A stretch of DNA of 64,000 bases from a virus: IMG/VR virus record IMGVR_UViG_3300048592_000564, positions 1-64,000 of that record. One strand, given 5' to 3'. Within the stretch, counting starts at the first letter, position 1, and each line of letters begins with the position of its first letter. A program made the position numbers and the translations under genes. The notes below the pieces were generated by a model. The model was not told the origin of the DNA. It saw only the letters and a program-made list of their open reading frames with translations, and did not search any database. Positions 48,388 to 56,450 of this stretch are shown here, one piece after another.

Positions 48388-49044
48388 ATGTCGATCCTGA
48401 TCGGCCTCTTGACCTGCCATGCCCACCGGGAGCGGGACCTGCTCGTCGAGCAGACCTGGAAGCCCGTCGCGGAATCCTTGGGCATGCGGGTCGTGTTCCT
48501 GATCGGGGACGGCCCCAAGGTACCGCCGACGTGGCTCGACGGGGACTATCTGCGGATCCCGTGCCCGGACGACTACCCACATTTGCCGCAGCGATCGGCT
48601 GGATTCTTCCGTTGGGCGCTCACGCAGCCCGACTGGGATGTGCTTGTCAAAGGAGACAACGATTCCCTGATCATTCCCGAGCGACTCGCGGCCGTCTCGA
48701 TGGAGGACGTGGACTACCGTGGCGCCGAGTGGAAACCGGGGGTCAATTATGCGAGCGGCGGGGCAGGCTACATGCTTTCCCGCCACGCCACCCAGATCGC
48801 GGCCGAGAGACTGAAGGAGCGGGCGGGCGCCGAAGACCTCCTAACTGGAAAGCACTTGCGACGGGCCGGGATCAAGTTCACGATCGACCAACGCTTCGAC
48901 CCGTGGGGCCGCGACCCGCCGACACCCGAGAACGACAAGATCACGACCCACAAGCTCGACCGGGAGCGGTGGCTGGCGTGCTGGGGGCAGTTTCAGCGGT
49001 CGAGTCCGCAGACCCGACAGAATGTGGACGAGCACCCAGAGTAA
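48388..49044 (+). CDS. GT31-like glycosyltransferase
   Basis: A 218-residue protein: LIGLLTCHAHRERDLLVEQTW, VVFLIGDGP, DWDVLVKGDNDSLIIPERL (DxD-like DND), YASGGAGYMLSRHAT and AEDLLTGKHLRRAGI. The G-G-A-G-Y-x-L and E-D patterns match the beta-1,3-galactosyltransferase (GT31) fold. Last gene of the plus-strand island; it overlaps the convergent gene at 48993 by 52 bases. Confidence 0.75.
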   Translation: MSILIGLLTCHAHRERDLLVEQTWKPVAESLGMRVVFLIGDGPKVPPTWLDGDYLRIPCPDDYPHLPQRSAGFFRWALTQPDWDVLVKGDNDSLIIPERLAAVSMEDVDYRGAEWKPGVNYASGGAGYMLSRHATQIAAERLKERAGAEDLLTGKHLRRAGIKFTIDQRFDPWGRDPPTPENDKITTHKLDRERWLACWGQFQRSSPQTRQNVDEHPE

Positions 49045-49238
49045 TCCTTGGCCGTGACCTGTTCGGACGCCGGGTGCTCACAGAACCGCTGGATTGCGTC
49101 GATGTGAGCCGCTACCCGGCTCAGTTCGGACCGGACAAACAGCTGCGCCAGTCGAGCTTCGGCGATACACCGCTTGACGCCAGTCTGATCTACTGGGACC
49201 TTAAGCGATCCGACTATCGAATATCGTTTTTCGTCCAT
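48993..49238 (-). CDS. Small protein of unknown function
   Basis: An 81-residue protein (GSLKVPVDQTGVKRCIAEAR). GAGGTG site before ATG 49238. Last gene of the minus early operon; its 3' end runs into the opposite glycosyltransferase gene. No terminator seen between them. No family. Confidence 0.5.
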   Translation of the reverse strand: MDEKRYSIVGSLKVPVDQTGVKRCIAEARLAQLFVRSELSRVAAHIDAIQRFCEHPASEQVTAKDYSGCSSTFCRVCGLDR

Positions 49239-49246
49239 ATTGCACC

Positions 49247-49552
49247 TCACAGCATCCAGTCCGGCAACCGTCCCTCGGCACGTTCCGCCACGGGCTCGGG
49301 GGCCGCCCGCAACCTGACATTTACGACCCGGTATCGCCAGCACCGGTTATCTGAGTCGTACCAGGACTCGATCCTGTCACCGGGTGACCCAGCGTCCATA
49401 TAAAGATTCGACAAATGAAGCTCGCCCCCGTTGGCCCGAATCGCCGCAACAAGGATGCGGAAAAACTCGTCACGCTCGCGGCGGAGAGACCACTGCTCTT
49501 GGCGATTGGCTTCCGCGAACTGGACCGCCAGTTTGTTCAACGCATCAGCCAC
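49247..49552 (-). CDS. Phage protein of unknown function
   Basis: A 101-residue protein with GTG start (VADALNKLAVQFAEANRQEQW), chosen because the GTG overlaps the upstream stop. Helical first half, then a beta region (GGELHLSNLYMDAGS, RCWRYRVVNVRL). No family. Confidence 0.5.
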   Translation of the reverse strand: MADALNKLAVQFAEANRQEQWSLRRERDEFFRILVAAIRANGGELHLSNLYMDAGSPGDRIESWYDSDNRCWRYRVVNVRLRAAPEPVAERAEGRLPDWML

Positions 49553-49805
49553 GGACGTGCTCCCATTGATCGTATTCCCAAGTGGTCCAGGTCCTGACGC
49601 ACAGCCAGTGAAACGCCCCGCAGTAGTGGCCGATGAACGGTCGCCAGTTCCAGTCCGTGACGTTGATCGCCAGCTTGAACGAGATCCCGACGATCCGCTG
49701 TCCGTTGTATCTACCACGAGGCCATCGGATCTGCGGTATTCCCGCAAACCACCACCAAACCGCAATGGCCAACATCACCGCCACGGACACGCCAAGCCAA
49801 AACAT
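49545..49805 (-). CDS. Single-pass membrane protein
   Basis: An 86-residue protein, MFWLGVSVAVMLAIAVWWWF N-terminal membrane helix, then a Trp-rich external part (WTTWEYDQWEHVRG). GGGAGG site and TGATG coupling. Function unknown. Confidence 0.5.
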   Translation of the reverse strand: MFWLGVSVAVMLAIAVWWWFAGIPQIRWPRGRYNGQRIVGISFKLAINVTDWNWRPFIGHYCGAFHWLCVRTWTTWEYDQWEHVRG

Positions 49806-49978
49806 CACGCACCTCCCTGCCCGTGAAACTCCTCAACCCTGACCACCGCTTGAGACCGAGCGTGCGGGCAATCAGGATACCACCAGCAGACCCCATCGAC
49901 GCGGCAAAGATACCACGACCGGCCGCTGGCCTCTCGATACCACGGAATCCAGCCAAGCAAGTAATCCATGAAGCTCAT
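49805..49978 (-). CDS. Small aromatic-rich protein
   Basis: A 57-residue frame (MSFMDYLLGWIPWYREASGR; CRVDGVCWWYPDC). Three cysteines and many Trp. Called mainly because TGATG couples it to the next gene. Function unknown. Confidence 0.4.
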   Translation of the reverse strand: MSFMDYLLGWIPWYREASGRSWYLCRVDGVCWWYPDCPHARSQAVVRVEEFHGQGGA

Positions 49979-49994
49979 CGGAGTTGACCAGAAA

Positions 49995-50192
49995 TCACTT
50001 GTGATCGGAAGTACATCGCGGCCCGCCCGTGCAGCCGACGAATCCAGCGCCGCAGCACAGGTTACGCTCCAGCTTCGACAACCGGCGTTCCAGGTCTCGT
50101 CGCGCCGCCCATTCCACGCGAGCGCGCATCCAGGCACAGAACCACACGATTCCCAGCGACAGGAAGGCCCCAAGGGCAAATTGCAGATCCAT
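49995..50192 (-). CDS. Small membrane protein with coiled tail
   Basis: A 65-residue protein: MDLQFALGAFLSLGIVWFCAW membrane helix, then a charged helix (WAARRDLERRLSKLERN) and a Cys-rich end. GAGGTGC site identical in form to that of the 49238 gene. Spanin- or regulator-like role cannot be judged. Confidence 0.5.
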   Translation of the reverse strand: MDLQFALGAFLSLGIVWFCAWMRARVEWAARRDLERRLSKLERNLCCGAGFVGCTGGPRCTSDHK

Positions 50193-50200
50193 ATTGCACC

Positions 50201-50425
50201 TCATACCGGCGGCGGATTCTTTCGGTACCAGCGGACAATGTCGGCATGCCGGGGCGGCTTCTGGCCCGCATACGTTCCACCCGATGGATCGTCTGGAGAA
50301 TCTTTGTCCGGCAGCCACGTTTCAATGTCCATCCAGCGACCGTTAATCCTCACGCGTGTGTGCTTGACCCGTCGGTTTCCAAACAGCGTTTCGTCGATGA
50401 TCGCATTCAGTTCGTCGTCGCTCAT
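50201..50425 (-). CDS. Small protein of unknown function
   Basis: A 74-residue protein: MSDDELNAIIDETLFGNRR, RVRINGRWMDIETWLPD, ending in a Pro-rich tail. GAGGTG site. No family. Confidence 0.5.
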   Translation of the reverse strand: MSDDELNAIIDETLFGNRRVKHTRVRINGRWMDIETWLPDKDSPDDPSGGTYAGQKPPRHADIVRWYRKNPPPV

Positions 50426-50433
50426 GGTTCACC

Positions 50434-50901
50434 TCAAAATGGGAGATCTGGTTCTAACTCACCCACCGGCGCCGCCCGCGGCGGTTCATCGTACTGGGCC
50501 GGCGGAGCACTCGGGGCCGCGCCGCCCTGCCGGTAGCCCTCTTCGGCCGGCGGCGGGCCGCTGTCCCGCTTGCTGCCCACGAACACCAGCTTGTCACCCG
50601 TGACCCGGAGCTTCGACCGCTTCTCGTTCGTGTTCCGGTCGTTCCAGGTGTCGAGTTTCAACCGCCCCTCGACCAGGATCTGCTGGCCCTTCGTGACATG
50701 CTCGCCGCACACCTCGGCGGTCTTTCCCCAGAACGTGATATCGACGAACACAGCCTCATCGACCCACTCGCCGGCCGCGTTCTTTCGTTTCTCGTTGACC
50801 GCGAGCCCGAGTTCCACGACCGCCATCCCGCCCTGTGTATATTTCAGTTCGACCTCGCGAGTCACATTACCGACCAGCACGACCCTGTTATAACTTGCCA
50901 T
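50434..50901 (-). CDS. ssb: Single-stranded DNA-binding protein
   Basis: A 155-residue OB-fold protein: NRVVLVGNVTREVELKYTQGG, VVELGLAVNEKRKN, VFVDITFWGKTAEVC, KGQQILVEGRLKLDTW, and the acidic C-terminal tip EPDLPF that binds replication partners. Pro/Gln-rich linker between. It protects ssDNA in replication and recombination and sits in the operon with the Rad50-like and RecT-like genes. Confidence 0.95.
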   Translation of the reverse strand: MASYNRVVLVGNVTREVELKYTQGGMAVVELGLAVNEKRKNAAGEWVDEAVFVDITFWGKTAEVCGEHVTKGQQILVEGRLKLDTWNDRNTNEKRSKLRVTGDKLVFVGSKRDSGPPPAEEGYRQGGAAPSAPPAQYDEPPRAAPVGELEPDLPF

Positions 50902-50912
50902 CCCGCACCTCC

Positions 50913-51137
50913 TCAGAAAATCCTCACCACCCGCCCCAGCGCCACCCTGGGCTGGGCGTCAATCCAATCCTGCCACAACTCCGGGTCAGCCGCCCTCATC
51001 TTCTGGAGCGCGAGACGTTCGAGGTACTGGACCTGTTGCCTCGCATCCGTGGGCAGCACCCCACGGGCATGCAGCACCCGGGCCGCTTCGTCTTGGCTCA
51101 TCAGGCACCCGTGAAATGGTTTGCGTCCTTGCGTCAT
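50913..51137 (-). CDS. Small helical protein
   Basis: A 74-residue protein (LMSQDEAARVLHARGVLPT; LERLALQKMRAADPELWQD). ATGA-coupled to the gene upstream. No family. Confidence 0.5.
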   Translation of the reverse strand: MTQGRKPFHGCLMSQDEAARVLHARGVLPTDARQQVQYLERLALQKMRAADPELWQDWIDAQPRVALGRVVRIF

Positions 51138-51370
51138 CAGTTTGGCCCGACCCACCAGCCGTCGGCCGGTTGCTCGATGGTTGTTCGACAAACCCCGCTC
51201 CGCAGCACCTCGAACGCATACCAGGATAGCCGCAGGCCCCCGCCGTCGGCCACAAACTCCATGCCGTCCAGGTCGCTGTCTCGCGCGATCTCCATCTCGT
51301 CCCCGGCCCGGCTCTTGATCCAGGCCAGGAGCCATTCGAGGTCGTCGGGGTCCGAGAGCTGGCCCAACAT
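51137..51370 (-). CDS. Small protein of unknown function
   Basis: A 77-residue protein (DPDDLEWLLAWIKSRAGDEM; WYAFEVLRSGVCRTT). ATG 51370 is preferred to an in-frame start at 51442 that would overlap the upstream gene. AAGGA site. No family. Confidence 0.5.
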   Translation of the reverse strand: MLGQLSDPDDLEWLLAWIKSRAGDEMEIARDSDLDGMEFVADGGGLRLSWYAFEVLRSGVCRTTIEQPADGWWVGPN

Positions 51371-51380
51371 GGTGCGGTCC

Positions 51381-51767
51381 TTAACGGCCTGTCGGCTTGG
51401 CAAGTTCAGTAATTTTTTCCAGGACCGTGACCCGTGGAGCAAAATGCGCTTTTCCGGACTCGTAAGCGCAAACCACGCTTATGATCACAAAAACAAAGGC
51501 CCCAAGGCCACCGCAGACATACCCAATGAACCACGGAGCATCATCGTTCTTTTGTTGGCCTATCCAGCACCTGCGGGCCACGACGCCACACGCTATCGCG
51601 AGCACCAGCCACACGATGGCAGCGGCTAAATTCGACCAGACTTGCCACGCCAGCCACTCCTGGGCGACCAGCGGGGCCTGTTCGGCCACGAACCCGCCCG
51701 CCTGCCGGACCGCCCCATCGAGCGAACCGAGATATTCCAACAACCGATCCTGTAGTTCCTTGTTCAC
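51381..51767 (-). CDS. Two-helix membrane protein
   Basis: A 128-residue protein, GTG start with GAGGAGGG six bases upstream. An N-terminal helix (KELQDRLLEYLGSLDGAVRQ) is followed by membrane helices AAAIVWLVLAIACGVVA and YVCGGLGAFVFVIISVV. Resembles small phage membrane proteins of unknown role; a holin is possible but unsupported. Confidence 0.5.
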   Translation of the reverse strand: MNKELQDRLLEYLGSLDGAVRQAGGFVAEQAPLVAQEWLAWQVWSNLAAAIVWLVLAIACGVVARRCWIGQQKNDDAPWFIGYVCGGLGAFVFVIISVVCAYESGKAHFAPRVTVLEKITELAKPTGR

Positions 51768-51769
51768 GA

Positions 51770-51979
51770 TCAACCCTCCTCGTACTCGCGACACAACACC
51801 ACGGCGGCATCCCGAAGCTCTTTCGATCGTGCCTCGTGAAACGCCACGCAGCCGCCAAAGTCCCCAATCGCATCCGCCATCGTGGCCTGCGCAGAATGAT
51901 AGTCCGCCAACGCGACCAAAACCTGTGGCAGCATCGGCAATATCGCGATTTCTTCCGGCCTGAACACTACGCCCGCCAT
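51770..51979 (-). CDS. Small helical protein
   Basis: A 69-residue protein (PEEIAILPMLPQVLVALAD; GGCVAFHEARSKELRDAA). Helical, no family. Its 3' end supplies the ribosome site for the next gene. Confidence 0.5.
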   Translation of the reverse strand: MAGVVFRPEEIAILPMLPQVLVALADYHSAQATMADAIGDFGGCVAFHEARSKELRDAAVVLCREYEEG

Positions 51980-51983
51980 CGGA

Positions 51984-52163
51984 TCAACCCTCCACTCGCT
52001 GATCGGAAAACATGGCTCTCGATGCCTGGACCAGGATCGCGATCATGCAGCACAGCACAGCCCGCGCCCCATCGCTCGAATGGCCGCCGTTCATCAGCTG
52101 ATGAAAGCCGATCGCGATTGCAAGTACCGTTGCCAAATCGTGACACCGCAAGATTGCCCACAT
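51984..52163 (-). CDS. Small membrane protein
   Basis: A 59-residue protein with two hydrophobic segments (LATVLAIAIGFHQLM; AVLCCMIAILVQA). ATG lies five bases after the upstream stop. Function unknown. Confidence 0.45.
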   Translation of the reverse strand: MWAILRCHDLATVLAIAIGFHQLMNGGHSSDGARAVLCCMIAILVQASRAMFSDQRVEG

Positions 52164-52165
52164 GA

Positions 52166-53752
52166 TCAATTCTCCGCCCCAACAGGATAAACGACCCCCG
52201 CCCCGACGTCACCCCCGAACACCTCGGCCCGCAGGTCCCCGTCGCCGATCTGGCCGGTCCAGAGCCAGATCTTGTGAGCCCGGCACATGGCCGCGATCTC
52301 CTGCCGGGCACTGTCAAGCTGACCCTGCCATGCCTCCTGGGAGAACGGGACGAACGAGCTCGGGGGCAGCTTTTCCGCGTACCAGCGGAAGACCGTCTGG
52401 TATCGCTCGCCCTCGCTGAGATCGTCGAACAACTCTAGGTGCCCGTCGAGCCCCCGGTCGGATTCCACGTAGAGCCGACCGTCCCGCCACGTCAAGCCCG
52501 CGAACCCGGCGGCCCGCAGGGCTTCCTCAAGCACCATGTCGGTGGACCGTGCGAGCGACCGCAGGGCCTTGCCCCGCGTTTCCGACGCGGTAGCGGCCTG
52601 TCTCGCGGCCTCGGCGTCCGCGTGGGTCTTTTGTCCTTCCCTGGCCCGCTGGCCCGCCAGGATCGCGGCGTGGGCCTGTTCTTTGGCGATCCGGGCTTGT
52701 TCGATCACTTCCAGCGACGGCCCGTCCACGACCCCGCCCTCCACGGTGGCGCGCAGTTCCGCGACCGCGAAGTGCTGGGCCTTGGCGGTTTTCATCCTGG
52801 CCGACGCGTCCGCGCTGGCCTGGGTCGCGGTATCGATGCCCCGGATTGCCTCCTCGCGTTTGCGGCGCAGTTCCGCGATCTGGAGGTCGATGGTCGCCAC
52901 CTCCTGCTGGCCGACCGAACGACGAGCTTCTGCGGCATCGATCTCGGCCTTAATGGCCGCGACATCGGGCAGCGATGCCTGGACGCCAGCCAGTTTCTTG
53001 CGAGCCGCCTCGACGGCCTCCGCTTGTTCGCGAGCCTGCTTGGCCTCGGCTTCCACGCGGGAGAATTGGTGCAACGCCACCTCATAGGCTCGCTGGAGCA
53101 TCTCGGGATCCTGGGGCACCGTGAGGTCCACGCCCGCGAGTTGCCCGGCCAGGGTCTCGGCCCGGCCGGTCTGGCGGACCGCCTCCTGCTCGGCCGCGAG
53201 CGCGAGTGCATGGACGCGCGCCCGCACGACCTCCGCGGACCCCACGGGGTTCCGGGGATCAATGCCCGCAAGGATTTCCTCGACGCGTTCCGGCACCACG
53301 TCGGCCAAGTGGCATCCCCACTGCTCGCCCGTGACCTCGACCTGCCCGACCCGGACAAGCATTCGAAGCCGCAGCGAGTCCCGTTCGGTTTTTCCCTTGA
53401 GCTTGGGCTCGACCAGCACCGAGGGATCGCACTCGGGGTCGACCATCTCCATCTCGAGTTCACCCGAGGCCGTGTTGCGACGCCCGATCCTGACCAGGAT
53501 GCCGGGCGCCCGGATGGTCCCGTGGTCGCAACCGTCGCGGGGCACGAGACTGGACCGCACCTCCGTGTTGTTCAGCGCCGCGACACACCGGACCGAAGTT
53601 GTTTTCCCAACCCCGTGACGCCCACGCCAGACCACCACCCCGCCCTGCTCGGGCAGTTCAGCCCGCGCGTAGGCGATCGCCTGCACGTTCTCGATCTCCA
53701 GGGCCGGCTTGCCGTTGCCCTGCTCAGGTTTCGTTTTCTTTGCCACCGCCAT
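52166..53752 (-). CDS. Rad50/SbcC-like ATPase with coiled coil
   Basis: A 528-residue protein. Walker A GRHGVGKTT at residues 44-52 after an EIENVQAIAYARAEL strand; a long coiled coil about 190-400 (QAREQAEAVEAARKKL; QQEVATIDLQIAELRRKREE); C-terminal DDLSEGERYQTVFRW (SGGE-like signature). This is a compact SMC/Rad50-type recombination or repair ATPase as found in phage early regions. GGAG site before ATG. A nuclease partner (SbcD) is not recognised, though the metallophosphoesterase at 21477 is elsewhere. Confidence 0.75.
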   Translation of the reverse strand: MAVAKKTKPEQGNGKPALEIENVQAIAYARAELPEQGGVVVWRGRHGVGKTTSVRCVAALNNTEVRSSLVPRDGCDHGTIRAPGILVRIGRRNTASGELEMEMVDPECDPSVLVEPKLKGKTERDSLRLRMLVRVGQVEVTGEQWGCHLADVVPERVEEILAGIDPRNPVGSAEVVRARVHALALAAEQEAVRQTGRAETLAGQLAGVDLTVPQDPEMLQRAYEVALHQFSRVEAEAKQAREQAEAVEAARKKLAGVQASLPDVAAIKAEIDAAEARRSVGQQEVATIDLQIAELRRKREEAIRGIDTATQASADASARMKTAKAQHFAVAELRATVEGGVVDGPSLEVIEQARIAKEQAHAAILAGQRAREGQKTHADAEAARQAATASETRGKALRSLARSTDMVLEEALRAAGFAGLTWRDGRLYVESDRGLDGHLELFDDLSEGERYQTVFRWYAEKLPPSSFVPFSQEAWQGQLDSARQEIAAMCRAHKIWLWTGQIGDGDLRAEVFGGDVGAGVVYPVGAEN

Positions 53753-53761
53753 GCTCCTTTG

Positions 53762-54505
53762 TTAAACCCTTCCCAATCCCGAAACCACTTCCCCGGCCCC
53801 CAGGCGACCGGCCAACTTCGTCAGCGCCGACCACTCGACCTGACGCGCCCGCTCTTTCGAGATCCCGTGCCGGCGCCCCGCCTCCGCGAGGGTCTCGCGT
53901 TCCCGCCCGGCCCGCGCGAGCACGATGTCGCGTTCCCGATCGTCCAGATGCGCAAGTGCCTGCTGGATGTCCAGTGGCCCCGCGGGATCCTGCCCGGCGT
54001 CCTCGTAATAGTAGCCCGCGAGTTCTTCCAAATCCCGTTCATCCCGCAGGACCGTCTGGCGAGCCCGACGAGCCCGCTCTTTCTGGATCGCGTGCCAGAA
54101 CTCCCGGCGAAGCGCGACCGTCAGGTATGTCGACAACGCGAACCCCCGGTGGGGATCGTATGAGTCCAAAGCGACCAAGAGTTTGAACGTGCCCAGTTCG
54201 ACCAAATCATCGACCGTCAAGGGGTCCCGGAGGCACTTTTGCGCGACCCAACAGACCAGGCTCATATTGCTCTCCCACAGCACATTCCGGACCCGCTCGT
54301 AAGCCCGCTGGGCCTCCCGCTGCAGTTCATCGTAGCGCCGCCACGACAACAGGTCCTGGGTCCGGCAGGCCGCAAGTTTCCAGAGCCGCAAGTACCGGAC
54401 CCGGCTTCGAAGGTGCGCCATCTCGCGTGCCAGTTCGGTCTGCCGCTCCCTGGGAAGCGGCTCCGGCCACGCCCTGAATCCCGCCCCGTCCCGTTTTCGC
54501 TTCAT
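53762..54505 (-). CDS. Phage-encoded sigma-70 family RNA polymerase sigma factor
   Basis: A 247-residue protein. Region 2: NMSLVCWVAQKCLRDPLTVD, DLVELGTFKLLVALDSYDP, GFALSTYLTVALRREFW. Region 4: LDDRERDIVLARAGRERETL, GRRHGISKERARQVEWSAL. The start MKRKRDGAG at 54505 has GGGGGAGG before it. Such a factor would redirect host RNA polymerase, and the recurring TTGNNN-17-GC-TANNAT promoters are candidate targets (inference). Confidence 0.88.
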   Translation of the reverse strand: MKRKRDGAGFRAWPEPLPRERQTELAREMAHLRSRVRYLRLWKLAACRTQDLLSWRRYDELQREAQRAYERVRNVLWESNMSLVCWVAQKCLRDPLTVDDLVELGTFKLLVALDSYDPHRGFALSTYLTVALRREFWHAIQKERARRARQTVLRDERDLEELAGYYYEDAGQDPAGPLDIQQALAHLDDRERDIVLARAGRERETLAEAGRRHGISKERARQVEWSALTKLAGRLGAGEVVSGLGRV

Positions 54506-54522
54506 GCGATCCTCCCCCGGGG

Positions 54523-54594
54523 TCAATCCCGGTCGTAAACAAGATGCCCGAACACCCACGAGACCAACAACCCAATTAGCAATTTTGCGAACAT
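54523..54594 (-). CDS. Possible 23-residue membrane peptide
   Basis: A short frame MFAKLLIGLLVSWVFGHLVY plus DRD, one membrane helix, overlapping the end of the 54576 gene. Its position between two operon genes is suggestive; too short to be sure. Confidence 0.35.
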   Translation of the reverse strand: MFAKLLIGLLVSWVFGHLVYDRD

Positions 54595-54788
54595 CGCCGA
54601 TCCCCCAGCGCCCAGTCGAACCACCGTTGACGATCCAGCGGCCGGGGCGACGGCCTCGCGACTCGCTCGACCGGAGCCCGGATGCCAAGCCGCGCCGCAC
54701 ATTCCGGCCCATACCCGGCCTGGACGCTCGCGGGACGGGTCAGCACCCGACCGCAGCGTCCACACCGGATTTGGTTCGGTTTCGCCAT
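54576..54788 (-). CDS. Small zinc-finger protein (DUF6011-like)
   Basis: A 70-residue protein: IRCGRCGRVLTRPASVQAGY then GPECAARLG, the C-x2-C...C pattern of small treble-clef-like phage proteins. Basic tail. ATG 54788 is preferred to the GTG/ATG upstream that overlaps the previous stop. Confidence 0.6.
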   Translation of the reverse strand: MAKPNQIRCGRCGRVLTRPASVQAGYGPECAARLGIRAPVERVARPSPRPLDRQRWFDWALGDRRCSQNC

Positions 54789-54790
54789 CG

Positions 54791-55780
54791 TCACGCCGCC
54801 GCGTTCTTTCGTGCCGCCAGATCCTTGAGGTACTGATCGGCCTCAGCCGTGATGTCCTGCCCGGCATCGTGCGCCGCCTTGACCCACGCCGACACCGCTT
54901 TGGCGGGCTTTTTGTAGAGACCATCCAGCCACATTTTCCGATCCGCGTTGTCGGCCACGGGACCCGGAGTCCCGACGGGCGTCTGTTCGCCCAGCGCCGA
55001 GGTTGCGTCGGCCGCGATGTCGTCGCCGGGGTTCTCGGGCAACTTACGCTCGAACTCCGCATCTTCGGCCGGCCGTCCGTCGCCCTGCTGTGTTCCCGGT
55101 TCCACGATCGTGCCCTCGACGGTCGCCTCTTCGTCGTCCACGACATGCTGGCCCGACACCACCGCGTAGGCGGTCTGGTAAAGCCGCTTCTTCACCTTGC
55201 CGTAAATCGCGTCAAGCCCCATGCCCTTGTTGACCACGACCGTGATCGCGGCATCGCCGGTGCGGTCCAGGGTCTGGAGCTTGCCATCGAGCCGGTACAC
55301 CAGCTTGGTCTGGACCGTCGCGTAATTGCGTTCGCAAAGCACCTGATAGCGAGGCAACCCCATCGCGGGCGGCTGGACGTTCGTGACACCGGGAAATTCC
55401 TTGAAGCGGCGTTCCCAATACGCCTTGGTCATGTAGCACCGCCCGGACGCGATGTGGATCTCGCCGCCGACGATCCTGCCACCCTGGAGGACGCCTTGCA
55501 GCACCACGTCGCCCACGACCTTGTCGGGCCACTGGGCACCTTGTTCGCAGGAAATCCCGAGCGGGCTCCCGACCAGCTGCCGGATGTCGGGCATCACCTT
55601 TTCGATCAGGCCCCGGAGCTGATTCATCGCCCCCGCGGCCACCATCGCTTTCACGACGTCGTCGCCGCTCGCCTCCGCGAGCGCCATCTCGGACTGACAG
55701 GTTTTGACCACGCGGTTGAGTTCCAGGACCTGCTGGACGCTGGATTGCGGGATCAGGGTGTAGTTCTGGGGGTCGGCCAT
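54791..55780 (-). CDS. RecT-like single-strand annealing protein candidate
   Basis: A 329-residue protein. LRGLIEKVMPDIRQLVGSPL, GGEIHIASGRCYMTKAYWER (like the GNxFNIIAGRxYxTK motif of phage annealing-type proteins), TVVVNKGMGLDAIYGKVKKR, then an acidic linker and a C-terminal helical domain. The core resembles proteins I associate with RecT-type annealases, though annotation in public genomes is usually hypothetical. Neighbours SSB and Rad50-like protein support a recombination role. GGAAGGA site before ATG 55780. Confidence 0.5.
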   Translation of the reverse strand: MADPQNYTLIPQSSVQQVLELNRVVKTCQSEMALAEASGDDVVKAMVAAGAMNQLRGLIEKVMPDIRQLVGSPLGISCEQGAQWPDKVVGDVVLQGVLQGGRIVGGEIHIASGRCYMTKAYWERRFKEFPGVTNVQPPAMGLPRYQVLCERNYATVQTKLVYRLDGKLQTLDRTGDAAITVVVNKGMGLDAIYGKVKKRLYQTAYAVVSGQHVVDDEEATVEGTIVEPGTQQGDGRPAEDAEFERKLPENPGDDIAADATSALGEQTPVGTPGPVADNADRKMWLDGLYKKPAKAVSAWVKAAHDAGQDITAEADQYLKDLAARKNAAA

Positions 55781-55782
55781 TG

Positions 55783-56202
55783 TCACGTTCCTTCCACGAG
55801 AGAAAAAAGGGCTAGAATTTGTTTCAGTCGCACTTGGTCGTCGGCACGCCGCTTGGCGTTGTACTGTTTGAGTCGCCGTCGCAGCAGCACGCTGGACCGC
55901 CTGTCCACGCGTTGAACCGCTTGGTCGCACGGTACATGGAAAATCGTATTGCGCATTTCGCACAGCGTTTCCCAGTCGGCCAGCTGCCGCATGTCGCGAA
56001 GCTCGCGGTCGTCCACGGGCTCGGTGACCGGCACCACGGGAGTCGGAATTGCCGGCGGCGGGACGTTGCCTGGGGCCTGCTGGTCGGCCATCCAGTCCAA
56101 GAACCGGTCCTCGCACGCCATCCCGTAATTGATCCGGGCATGGAATTGCTCCGAGGCCGTAATCGGAAACTCCCCGCTATACCCGTGCGCGTGAAACATC
56201 GT
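55783..56202 (-). CDS. Phage protein of unknown function
   Basis: A 139-residue protein: QFHARINYGMACEDRFLDWM, a Pro-rich linker, then a basic helical half (VLLRRRLKQYNAKRRADDQ). The linker plus basic helices could bind nucleic acid. Its end carries the ribosome site for the RecT-like gene. It overlaps the gene upstream by 26 bases. Confidence 0.5.
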   Translation of the reverse strand, partial: TMFHAHGYSGEFPITASEQFHARINYGMACEDRFLDWMADQQAPGNVPPPAIPTPVVPVTEPVDDRELRDMRQLADWETLCEMRNTIFHVPCDQAVQRVDRRSSVLLRRRLKQYNAKRRADDQVRLKQILALFSLVEGT

Positions 56203-56398
56203 CCACCTCCGCGGGCTCGGCGTTGAGTGCCTCGTCGTAGCCCTCGCGGGCACGGCGCAGTTTATGCGCCAGTCCGTCGAGGGCCAGGAGCCGGTGCGGG
56301 GGCGATTGGGCCAGCACCAGCAGGACTTCGTCGACCGCGTCATACAAACTGTCGGCGGCTTTCAGAAGTGTGTCGTTGACCGTTACGGTAGTGGACAT
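56177..56398 (-). CDS. Small helical protein
   Basis: A 73-residue protein (LLKAADSLYDAVDEVLLVLA; DGLAHKLRRAREGYDEALN). GGAGG site before ATG 56398. First gene transcribed from the internal promoter at 56451-56478. No family. Confidence 0.55.
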   Translation of the reverse strand: MSTTVTVNDTLLKAADSLYDAVDEVLLVLAQSPPHRLLALDGLAHKLRRAREGYDEALNAEPAEVDDVSRARV

Positions 56399-56415
56399 CG
56401 CGACCTCCAGGCAAT

Positions 56416-56448
56416 AAAAAAAGGTTGCGTGCCAAATGGCCCGCAACC
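56416..56448 (-). terminator. Rho-independent terminator after the HTH gene, overlapping a promoter
   Basis: On the minus strand GGTTGCG / CGCAACC (56423-56448) with an inner GCC/GGC helix, then TTTTTTT (56416-56422). It would end transcripts from the HTH gene at 56708. Confidence 0.75.
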
Positions 56449-56450
56449 AC

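Noticed and set aside
48279-49403. 374-codon plus frame across the GT31-like gene
   Set aside because: It runs through three real genes in another frame and contains no recognisable motif.
52439-54163. A 574-codon open frame on the plus strand
   Set aside because: It lies opposite the Rad50-like and sigma-factor genes, has no start signal, and its translation is His/Arg/Pro-rich low-complexity; it is a high-GC shadow.
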